Shown here one piece after another: positions 59,001-64,000 of a stretch of 64,000 nucleotides of DNA (the stretch's first letter is position 1; each line of letters starts with the position of its first letter). The position numbers were made by a program, and so were the translations under genes. The stretch is taken from positions 1,816,001-1,880,000 of the forward strand of contig JAYKKT010000056.1 of NCBI GenBank assembly GCA_036023115.1. The letters are read 5' to 3'. The notes beneath the pieces were generated by a model. The model was not told the DNA's origin. It saw only the letters and a list, made by a program, of their open reading frames with translations, and did no database searches. The stretch is from Brasenia schreberi. Its lineage: Eukaryota; Streptophyta; Magnoliopsida; Nymphaeales; Cabombaceae.

Positions 59001-61319
59001 CCTAATGGATCAAATTCTGATCCATTAGGACCCGTGATTAATGATGTAAAGGTTAATACTTATTAAGGGTATATTAGTACTTTAAGTTAGATTAGGGTAA
59101 TATAATAGTGTGCTGTCATTAGGGTTGTAATGAAGAAAAGTAATAAAAAGAAAGGTGGCGGCAGGATGAATGTGCCGACTGACCTATTTCTCCATTCTGC
59201 AATCGTCTGAATCAATTTATTGATTAATCCTTCATCAAGCAACAACAGATAGAAGGTCTACTCCTTGGTATGGGATAAATATTGTTTCATGAAAGAGCAA
59301 GAAACAAGAAGTAATGGCAAGATTCATTGCCGAGAGTTGTCATTTAAGGGATGTGTGAAGGACTATAGTTAAAGTTTCTTATAAAAGAGTTAGGCATAGA
59401 AACAGGAGATCCCATATCTCTTTATTGTGATAATAAGGGAACCATACAAATTGTATTTAATTATGTTTATCATTAAAGGATAAAACATATTGAGATTGAT
59501 TGTCACTTCATAAGGAAAAAAGTAGCCAATCAAATGTTCAGGTTAATTTATGCAAAGTCATAATATCAATATGAGGATATTCTAATCATCATATTTCTCC
59601 CAATTTGAGGAGTGTTGAAAAGGAGTTAAACGTGTGGATCAGATCTGGACAGCTCCTCTCCTTCTATGGCTGTGTAGTGCATACTTATTGAGATTTATCA
59701 ATAAATCTGTTGATTTCAACAGTCCGGCTGACTCAAAGGGATCTTGTCTTCTAGGTTACATTAAGCAAAACAGGGTTTTAAATCCCTCTGCAATTATGAA
59801 TTAGGTGGTAGCCTGTGATCATGCAGAGAGTGCTAAGTGTCAAGGTTTGAGGGGACACCCATGGAAGAGCATCCTTTATTGACTTTGGAGATATGAACTG
59901 GATGGTAGCCCATGATGGGGCAGAGAGTGCTAAAATGTAAAGGTATGAAGGGACACCCATGGAAGAGCATCATTTCTTGATTTGAGAAACTCTTTTTCTA
60001 ATGTGCCTTATGGAACTCTCCACTTTCCAGGAAGCGGCATGTTTCACAATTTGGTAGCATATTTACTAAGAAGCATGCTTCCTGTGCCAAGCAAATACTT
60101 CCATGCATGTCGAGTTAGCAACTAAAAGACACCTGACAATTTTGCGAAATTAACCTTTTAACAAAATCATAAGGCACACTGATAAATAACGTCCCACCTG
60201 CCAAGAGCGCCTTCTATAGACTAGAATATTTTTAACATCAGATAACATGCAGCAACAATTTTTAACTTCTACCTAGATACTTGAGCCAAGACGATAGTTT
60301 GTGTAAGGACATCTTACTAGTCTACTTAGCAAACTCCTATCATTGTTTAACTTGATAGAGTTCATCTCAGATTAACTCACCAATAAGGAGGAAAGGATCA
60401 TCATCCAATGACAAGCCAAGAAAAACAATGCTACTTTTAAAACAACCTGGAAATCAGAAACGCTTACAGGGAGCTAGATCACAGGGAACACAAGAAGAAG
60501 TGTGTGACATGCTAAAGTATTTTGATATATCTTCAATAGATCTCTCACTCTTACATATGAAAATATGAAACAATAGCTCTTTAAAAGCTAAATTTGTCCC
60601 TTGAGTCCATGAAGTCATGATATAGGTTGGATTTTGAATATTCCATAAAGCATTTTACTGAAACCTTGACAAACTCCAGCACCAGGTTGGCATATATCAA
60701 TTGAAATAATAACAGGCACTACAGAAATAGCAAGCATCAACTGACATCCGCCCAGAATACTGATAACTGACATTGGTTAAGAAAATGAAAACAGGCAAGA
60801 GCAAACTCGTCCGCACATCTGCCTGTGTAGGTGAAATAGTGGAATAAGTGGATTTGTTGGTTCTAGTAAAAGCTGACTGCAAATGACTTGAAGCATTTAA
60901 ATAAACCTAGCAAACATAAAGCAATGATGCTGGAGAATGACAATAAATTCCAGGTTTACATTCTTACACCGATGTTTTTCCTCACAGAAAAGGCCTGATG
61001 CAACGTTAGAAAGCAGAAATACCCTGCATTAAGAAATCCATTTGACCTTGCAGAACCAGAAAAAGCAAAGAGAATCATAGCTTTTCTGTTGTTTCCGTGG
61101 AGCAGATGATACAATCCTCCAAATGAAAGAAGAGCATACAGACTTTCCGAGTATCTGACAGATCAAAGAAATACATAAGCATCCATCAAAAAGAGCCTAG
61201 AACCATCCAGCAGGGTTTGGCTTTACACTGATGAATAGAATATGGAGGCCGGATTAAAGCAAAACAAAATGGAAGCTCGAAATGCGTTTCTTGAATCCAT
61301 TAAAATGATGCACGAAAGC
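18872..61319 (-). CDS. PIGV: GPI mannosyltransferase 2 (PIG-V), C-terminal six exons; N-terminus beyond window
   Basis: PIG-V is a multipass ER enzyme that adds the second mannose to the GPI-anchor precursor. Exons in coding order on the minus strand: 61319-61227, 61154-60968, 25505-25327, 24688-24450, 20696-20518, 19039-18872, stop TGA at 18874-18872. All borders are GT/AG and all phases join, giving about 347 residues. Landmarks: [18 protein letters not shown] then [19 protein letters not shown] (exons 1-2), [25 protein letters not shown] and [20 protein letters not shown] (exon 3), [20 protein letters not shown] (exons 3-4), [20 protein letters not shown] (exon 5), [20 protein letters not shown] and a C-terminal FSNFYPFT (exons 5-6). 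About 140 N-terminal residues expected from plant homologues are not in the window. The intron 60967-25506 is about 35.5 kb and full of nested transposons; the others are 72, 638, 3753 and 1478 bp. No exon is broken, so the gene is probably functional. Confidence 0.9.
20697..24449 (-). other. PIG-V intron with old transposon debris
   Basis: 3.75-kb intron between exons 24688-24450 and 20696-20518. Around 21,150-21,280 are TATCGG/GTATCGG motifs and at about 22,800-22,830 a GGGTACAACACTG end, both resembling the hAT family at 39,834; an old non-autonomous relative is possible, but its TIR pair and duplication are not clear. An RTE fragment lies at 21928-22485. 22,860-24,449 shows nothing recognised. 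Confidence 0.5.
21928..22485 (+). mobile_element. 5'-truncated RTE LINE 3' end (RTE-9)
   Basis: Decayed C-terminal RTE coding sequence ([28 protein letters not shown]) ending in the family 3' tail TAGCCGACCCCATCTAG... and TTG repeats. Flanked by an imperfect duplication GTTAGTTTGCTCAATTTTC (21907 onward) / GTTAGTTTGCTTAATTTTTC (22486 onward), typical of target-primed reverse transcription. The 5' boundary is ambiguous because CAATTTTCAGAG also occurs in the RTE itself. Confidence 0.8.
26472..26675. mobile_element. 204-bp MITE with perfect 39-bp terminal inverted repeats (MITE-Z)
   Basis: Left arm 26472-26510 begins CAGCTCCTCGTCCTATCCAT; the right arm 26637-26675 is its exact reverse complement over 39 bases. 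No coding capacity. No target duplication was recognised, so the superfamily is open. The transcript would fold into a long hairpin. Confidence 0.85.
27240..30197 (+). pseudogene. hAT-4 transposase remnant
   Basis: Collinear with the intact hAT-1 transposase but full of stops and frameshifts. Recognisable pieces: the end of the BED region ([17 protein letters not shown]), the start of the core ([20 protein letters not shown]), the C-terminal dimerisation region ([20 protein letters not shown]) and the acidic tail ending DDPDYNM. The last coding exon is separated from the rest by the RTE-8 insertion. Confidence 0.8.
29261..29916 (+). mobile_element. 5'-truncated RTE LINE with perfect 16-bp duplication (RTE-8)
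   Basis: 656 bp. Open reading frame through the RTE C-terminal domain ([20 protein letters not shown] ... [19 protein letters not shown] ... [12 protein letters not shown]), ending in the family tail GTAGCCGACCCCGTCTAG and TTGT repeats. Flanked by perfect TTATCATTCTTTCAAG (29245-29260 and 29917-29932). Inserted at the acceptor of the last transposase intron of hAT-4. Confidence 0.92.
30455..31130 (+). pseudogene. Copia-ML integrase remnant
   Basis: [39 protein letters not shown] and [13 protein letters not shown] are integrase core motifs; [20 protein letters not shown] and [14 protein letters not shown] are the integrase C-terminal region. At least one frameshift near 30,840. The acidic residue region after the second motif is shortened. 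Confidence 0.85.
31131..31188 (+). mobile_element. Left end of a family-X hAT-type element (X-3)
   Basis: TGTCACATGGGTGCGGG and CAAATTTCAAAAATTTTGGG match the left end of X-1 (648-720). Interrupts the Copia integrase and is cut off at 31188 by the start of hAT-3; the other end was not found. Confidence 0.65.
31189..34325 (+). mobile_element. hAT transposon, 3' end lost (hAT-3)
   Basis: Begins CAGTGTTATCCGTATCGCAC with many GTATCG/CGATAC subterminal repeats and the same GGACCCTTATAAAGGGTCC core as hAT-1. Closely similar to hAT-1 through the coding region and leader, but the right subterminal region and TIR are missing: similarity stops at about 34,325. Confidence 0.85.
31718..34162 (+). pseudogene. 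hAT-3 transposase pseudogene
   Basis: Starts [20 protein letters not shown] like hAT-1. Broken by a frameshift near 32,130, a 25-base deletion near 32,355 and a premature stop in the C-terminal exon (after [11 protein letters not shown]). The long middle open part (32361-33608) keeps [19 protein letters not shown] and CAAHCLDL. Last exon frameshifted in the acidic tail. Confidence 0.88.
34326..35529. other. Unassigned sequence with a 30-base poly(A) run
   Basis: No gene recognised. 35008-35037 is an uninterrupted A tract, which could be the tail of a retroposed plus-strand copy, but neither its source nor flanking duplications were identified. AT-rich beyond it. Confidence 0.4.
35530..36258 (+). 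pseudogene. Copia-ML reverse transcriptase remnant
   Basis: Pieces in successive frames: [60 protein letters not shown], and an intact YVDDIIV near 36,080. Stops throughout. Interrupted at about 36258 by RTE-1. Confidence 0.85.
40014..40040 (+). promoter_or_regulatory. hAT-1 promoter core (TATA in near-palindrome)
   Basis: GGACCCTTATAAAGGGTCC contains TATAAA at 40024-40029. The same block is conserved in hAT-3 (31,321-31,345). A leader intron probably follows (donor AG|GTATAT near 40187, acceptor TTTTCAG at about 40385) before the ATG at 40418. Confidence 0.5.
40418..42915 (+). CDS. hAT transposase (BED zinc finger, DUF659-type core, hAT C-terminal dimerisation)
   Basis: Three coding exons, 40418-42245, 42329-42533 and 42636-42915, with GT/AG borders and matching phases; 770 residues, no internal stop. 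An N-terminal BED finger ([11 protein letters not shown] ... [16 protein letters not shown], about residues 31-70) should bind the terminal repeats. The RNase-H-like core has D267 ([10 protein letters not shown]), D328 (LITDNAANY) and the CAAHCLDL motif; the third acid is E641 ([11 protein letters not shown]), next to the dimerisation motif ([18 protein letters not shown]). A Ser/Arg/Gly-rich linker lies near 135-185. The last exon is an acidic tail ending DDPDYNL. The start is taken at [10 protein letters not shown], shared with hAT-3 and hAT-5; an in-frame upstream ATG (40340) probably lies in the leader intron. Catalytic residues are assigned by family pattern. Confidence 0.92.
44625..45004 (-). 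promoter_or_regulatory. RTE-2 5' leader with two tandem hairpin modules
   Basis: Two related modules of about 90 bases (about 44625-44710 and 44718-44803) each contain the run ACCCTCTCTG and a CACTA(C/T)ATTCGGGCG...AATGTAG block. In the outer one the arms TCACTACATT / AATGTAGTGA (44773-44782 and 44791-44800) form a perfect 10-bp stem. Likely carries the internal promoter; function is inference. Confidence 0.6.
45859..45962 (-). mobile_element. 104-bp RTE 3'-end insertion (RTE-3)
   Basis: Minus-strand 3' tail (CAACAACAACTAAG... on plus) within RTE-1, flanked by perfect 17-bp ATGTCTCTTATAAGATT (45842-45858 and 45963-45979), itself RTE-1 sequence. Confidence 0.92.
47271..48453. repeat. About 0.6-kb direct duplication inside hAT-Y
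   Basis: 47271-47857 and 47879-48453 both run from CACCATATACTAAAGACCAA to GCTATGTAGAGCTCATG with few differences; the first copy also has a short AGCAAAGCAATATGCAG doubling. A further copy of GATCTAGAAATCCTTT lies at the joint. Confidence 0.85.
48822..48890 (+). repeat. Short tandem repeat, coding-like
   Basis: GGCAATAGTGCAATCGAAGG followed by TGATGAACTT is present twice in tandem with a 33-base period, so in one frame it reads [11 protein letters not shown] twice. No known protein recognised. Confidence 0.75.
50520..50561 (-). mobile_element. 42-bp RTE 3'-tail insertion (RTE-5)
   Basis: Consists only of the RTE 3' terminus (CAACAACAACTAAGCCTTTT on plus, through GGGGTCGGCT). Inserted in the RT region of RTE-4 and flanked by perfect 19-bp ACAAAATATATGGAAAGTA (50501-50519 and 50562-50580), so it is a genuine, extremely truncated target-primed insertion. 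Confidence 0.92.
51268..53099 (-). pseudogene. RTE-1 endonuclease and linker remnant
   Basis: Collinear with RTE-2 from 39,745 through the endonuclease into the leader but with stops and indels throughout. Interrupted by RTE-6 (52673-52989) and at its right end by the LTR element at 53100. Confidence 0.8.
52673..52989 (+). mobile_element. 5'-truncated RTE insertion (RTE-6)
   Basis: 317 bp; open C-terminal RTE frame ([40 protein letters not shown]) and tail with TTG repeats. Flanked by perfect 19-bp GTAGAACTAGCTTCCTTAC (52654-52672 and 52990-53008). Very similar to RTE-8, suggesting related recent sources. Confidence 0.92.
53100..53399 (+). repeat. 5' LTR of LTR-N
   Basis: 300 bp, TG...CA. 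Contains CATTATATAAGGGCTGAAC, a likely TATA promoter (TATATAAG, about 53,222), and GAGAGAAAGAGAGGGAGG after it. Confidence 0.9.
54764..54863. repeat. 50-bp tandem duplication inside LTR-N
   Basis: Two units from ATGATAAGATAAAAAGGGAA to GATTTTAGGAAAGAAAA, differing at one or two positions. Confidence 0.85.
56020..56687. mobile_element. hAT-type element carrying a captured gene fragment (X-2)
   Basis: Ends CTAAGTCACACAGAC and, inwards from the right, CAATGTCACAGGGTG; flanked by imperfect 8-bp CATCTAAT / CATCAAGT. In reverse orientation it aligns with X-1 along both ends and much of the interior, but has about 290 extra bases (56148-56437) where X-1 reads straight through (CACGGTTAAATGGG). The extra block is RRM gene sequence. 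Confidence 0.75.
56148..56437 (-). pseudogene. Captured RRM (hnRNP-like) gene fragment
   Basis: On the minus strand it encodes most of one RNA-recognition motif: RNP2 FIGGVS, then [23 protein letters not shown]1 RGFGFVFM and [15 protein letters not shown], the pattern of plant hnRNP/Musashi-like proteins. The Trp after RNP2 is TAG, so the fragment cannot be read through. Ends of the similarity coincide with the ends of the block absent from X-1. Probable parent: a plant hnRNP-like gene elsewhere in the genome. Confidence 0.8.
57961..58261 (+). repeat. 3' LTR of LTR-N
   Basis: 301 bp, same termini as the 5' LTR, follows the polypurine tract; moderate divergence from the 5' LTR throughout, so the insertion is not recent. 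Confidence 0.9.
58547..59612 (+). pseudogene. Copia-ML RNase H region remnant, split by a solo LTR
   Basis: 58547-58886: [19 protein letters not shown], then [20 protein letters not shown] and [12 protein letters not shown]. 59248-59612: [41 protein letters not shown] and [13 protein letters not shown]. Stops present. The joint between the two is a solo LTR with GATAG duplication. Confidence 0.85.
58892..59247. mobile_element. Solo LTR in Copia-ML
   Basis: 356 bp, TGTTAGTGTACTGAG to AGCAACAACA, flanked by 5-bp GATAG (58887-58891 and 59248-59252). No internal domain: the product of recombination between two LTRs. Removing it restores the host sequence SLYDRRS. Confidence 0.88.
59613..59721 (+). 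repeat. 3' LTR of Copia-ML
   Basis: 109 bp from TGTTGAAAAGG, just after polypurine AATTTGAGGAG, to TTTCAACA. Unusually short for an LTR; may be internally deleted. No 5' partner in the window. Confidence 0.6.
59722..60967 (-). other. PIG-V intron, right-hand end
   Basis: Begins after the Copia-ML end and runs to the PIG-V donor at 60967. 59803-59885 and 59899-59982 are diverged tandem copies (GGTAGCC...GCAGAGAGTGCTAA...GGACACCCATGGAAGAGCAT). Nothing else recognised. Confidence 0.6.
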
Positions 61320-61769
61320 CTGCATATAGAAGTGTCTTCATTAGACTTTTCCTCATTTACAAGACGTAAACAGGACAATGACAAACAAAGAAGAAAGAAA
61401 AGTTTTGCCATATTTAATACATCTTGTTCTCAGAAAACTCCCAAACCAACACCGTAGCCAAATAATTTGAAATGAATCGTGCAAGAGCTCCTTTAGGAAA
61501 ACTGTAACACACAACATCTGATAAACAGCGGTGCACCTTTGGGGCAATTCTAGGTAATGCAACCTTCCATAGGTCATAGAATCTGATCAGATGAAGTCAA
61601 ATAGAGTGCAAATGAGTTCAACTGCTTAAATAGTTCAAAAGAAGGTGACAAGTCACCTTTATTGACGACAACATGGATAAGACTGGTTCTCTCCACTTCC
61701 CCAATGTTAGAGGGTTCTCAACTCAAAAGAGCACATTCAGAACCTTAGATATCAATGTTCACGTTCCAG
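61320..61769 (-). other. PIG-V intron sequence upstream of exon 61319-61227
   Basis: Upstream (in gene sense) of the acceptor ATATGCAG. No further PIG-V exon recognised before hAT-5. Confidence 0.5.
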
Positions 61770-64000
61770 CAGTATTATCTGTATCGCACCGTATCATACG
61801 ACACGTTACGATACTATCGTATTCGATACATGCATTAGTATCGTAGCACGGTAAGTATCGTACCATATCGATACAAGTGATATGGCCAGGAGTCCCTGGC
61901 CGAACAGAAACCTGCAGTTTTACAGGTTTTTGGCATCTATTCACAACTCCCCAACACTTCCTATGGTGTCTCCCTCCCTCCTTGGTGTTTAAGGCTCGAA
62001 AAAAGTGCTCTACGGCGTACATGCAAGGCTCCCAGCTCGGATTGTGGTATAATTTTTGTATTTTTCAAATTTTTTTTCTTTGTATTTGTTGTTATTTGCG
62101 TTTTTCTTTTTCTGAATGACAAAATATGAAGTTATGAACTGCGTTGATATGACTTTTATTTCATTCGTGAAGTGTGAGACACTCTATTTAAGTATTAAGT
62201 AAAGATTGAGGATTTATGAATTGCTTTTATTTTCATGTTTTTTATTGAATTGAAATGCTCAATTGAGATGGCAGGAAGGGGTGTTAGGGACTCCCAATCT
62301 TGATCTAACGATCAGGCATACTGCAGGGTACAATAGTTGAGGAAAACATATTAAAGATCAAATGTTTGTTTTGTGAGAAGGTGGTTAGTGGTGGAATTTC
62401 ACGATTGAAACACCACCCAGCAGGGGCTGGGAAAGAAGTTGCTCCTTCCACAGGGCATAATTAGAAATTTGCCGGATGTCATTAAATGGCAATGTTTGTA
62501 GATGATTGAGAGTATACATGAGAGGAGACAACAAAAGGATGATTTAGAGATATTTGGAGAAGAGGATGATGATGCTATTGGATTGTGTGATAGTATTCCT
62601 TGTGATGGTAGAACAAAGGGTGGTAGTAGTAGTTCTCGACCATGAACTAGGGGAAAGAGGGTTGCTAAGATTTTGCAAGTAGAAGTGGTACAAGAGGAAG
62701 GAGTAGAGGAAAAACTTCTTCTAACATACAATCATTTTTTCCTCCTACCACTACACATGGTATTCAACCTGGAATTCGTGTATGAGAAAACAGACCTTGT
62801 AGTGGGCATATGATTTTATTATGCATGCATTCTATTTAATGTAATAAATAATTTTCATTTTCAAGCAATGACACATGCAATTGCTAATATTAGTCTAAGA
62901 TATAAGATGTCCTCTTATTAGAAGTTGAGAGAAAAGCTATTAGATAAGATTGTCCTTGAAGTGTAAGAATATTGTTCGACTTTAAGAAAGTCATGGAAGG
63001 ATACACCTACATGATGCAATATCATGGTAGAGAGATGAACAGATAGGCGAGGAAAGACTTTGTTAAACTTTCTTATATATTGTCCTAAAAGACTTATATT
63101 TTTTAGATCTCTAGACATGTTAGAGGAGAGGCATATTGTAGAGATCTTAAGACAAGAGTTTGATAAGGTGATATGCGAGGTTGGGCTAGAGACCATAGTT
63201 CAATTCATTACAGATAATACAACTAACTATAAAGCAGTTGGGAAGGAATTAACAAATATTTATGAGACTTTTTTTTGGACACCATGTGCAACCCATTCTT
63301 TAGATCTCATTCATGAGGATCTTGGTAAGATAGATGAGACAAAGACAACAACTGAGTATTGCCAAGATATCACCAAATTTATCTGCAACCATGCCTTTGT
63401 ATTATGTATGATGAAGAGATATACAGATGGTGCATAGCTTCTTCGTACAACTGCAACTCGGTTTGTAACTAATTTCTTATTTGTACAGCATTATGAGACA
63501 AAAGCAAGCCTTGAAGATAATGTTCTCTTCATATAAGTGGCAATAATTTGCAGAGTTGTCTCAAAATAAAAGAAACAGAAAGTTAAATGATATTTCAGAG
63601 ATAATCTTCAGGAGTACATTTTGGAATGTTTGTGTTAGACTATTGAGGATTATATGTCCTTTAGTGAAGGTTTTGAGATTAACTGGTAGCGAGGAAAAAC
63701 CATGTATGGGCTATCTTTATGAAGTCATGAATAGGGCAAAAGAAGCCATTAAAAGTAATTTCAATGGAAGAAAGAGGTATTATGTGCCAGTGTGAAACAT
63801 TATAAATAATAGATAGAACAAATAATTGCACCAGCCTATTCATGCAGTAACATATTACCTAAACCCAACATTCAAGTACTCAACAAGCTTTAAAAGGGAT
63901 GGTGAGGTTAATCGAGGCATCATTAGTTGTATAGATAGATTAGTCCCTGATGAGAGTAGAGCAAATGCTATACATCGAGAGATGGAGATCTATTATAATG
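61770..64000 (+). mobile_element. Decayed hAT transposon running off the window (hAT-5)
   Basis: Starts CAGTATTATCTGTATCGCAC with TATCG-rich subterminal sequence and a TGGTGTTTAAGGCTCG leader block as in hAT-1. Coding remnants from 62270 (MAGRGVRDSQS) include ISRLKHHPA, the open stretch 63060-63437 ([28 protein letters not shown]) and 63556-63795. Stops and indels throughout. Continues past 64000. Candidate left duplication CGTTCCAG cannot be tested here. Confidence 0.85.

Larger units (their letters stand above)
30455..59721 (+). mobile_element. Copia element split by nested insertions (Copia-ML)
   Basis: Plus-strand Copia parts lie in the right order for one element: integrase 30455-31130, reverse transcriptase about 35530-36258, RNase H 58547-58891 and 59248-59612, polypurine AATTTGAGGAG, and a short 3' LTR 59613-59721 (TGTTGAAAAGG to TTTCAACA). 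Joining 36258 to 58547 restores a Copia frame (KVYINM|DLLNDT in adapted form), so RTE-1 sits between. That the 30,455 and 35,530 parts belong to the same element is inferred from order and lineage. 5' end lost at the hAT-4 boundary. Confidence 0.7.

Overview
The window is nuclear DNA from a seed plant with large, transposon-filled introns. The evidence is spliced plant-type genes (NF-YA with a miR169-type site; a plant PIG-V), plant RTE-clade LINEs, Copia LTR elements primed by initiator tRNA-Met, and many hAT DNA transposons. The species cannot be named from the sequence. Two real host genes are present, transcribed towards each other, and both are assembled here exon by exon with consistent splice phases.

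Gene 1 (+ strand, coding 4722-15804) encodes an NF-YA subunit of the CCAAT-box-binding NF-Y trimer. It has five coding exons, two overlapping short uORFs in the 5' leader and a near-perfect miR169 target in the 3' UTR. Its 9.3-kb third intron holds a decayed but structurally complete sense-strand Copia element (7093-11699). Upstream lie a truncated antisense Copia (1955-4275), a 741-bp hAT-type non-autonomous element (648-1388) and an inverted RTE fragment (1-507).

Gene 2 (- strand, 61319 down to 18872) is PIG-V, GPI mannosyltransferase 2, an ER enzyme of GPI-anchor synthesis. Six C-terminal coding exons are visible; the N-terminal exons lie beyond position 64000. One intron (25506-60967) is about 35.5 kb and contains most of the remaining window.

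That intron is a stack of transposons whose order of arrival can be read from target-site duplications. A 39-bp-TIR MITE (26472-26675) and a decayed hAT (hAT-4, to 30454) come first. A Copia element (30455-59721) is then interrupted by hAT-3 (31189 to about 34325) and by a full-length antisense RTE LINE (RTE-1, 36259-58546). RTE-1 is itself broken by hAT-2 (37055-45695), a sense RTE (RTE-4, 46399-51252), two 3'-end RTE scraps and a 5.2-kb LTR element (53100-58261). hAT-2 holds an old RTE remnant, which holds full-length RTE-2 (38321-45004), which holds hAT-1 (39834-43244). hAT-1 is the youngest visible insertion and has an intact three-exon, 770-residue transposase, so it may be autonomous. 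The LTR element carries a hAT-type element (56020-56687) that has picked up part of an RRM (hnRNP-like) gene.

No new enzymatic or defence system is visible. The notable content is the depth and readability of the nesting, the gene-fragment capture, a 42-bp LINE insertion with a 19-bp target-site duplication, the apparently intact hAT, and the very large PIG-V intron.
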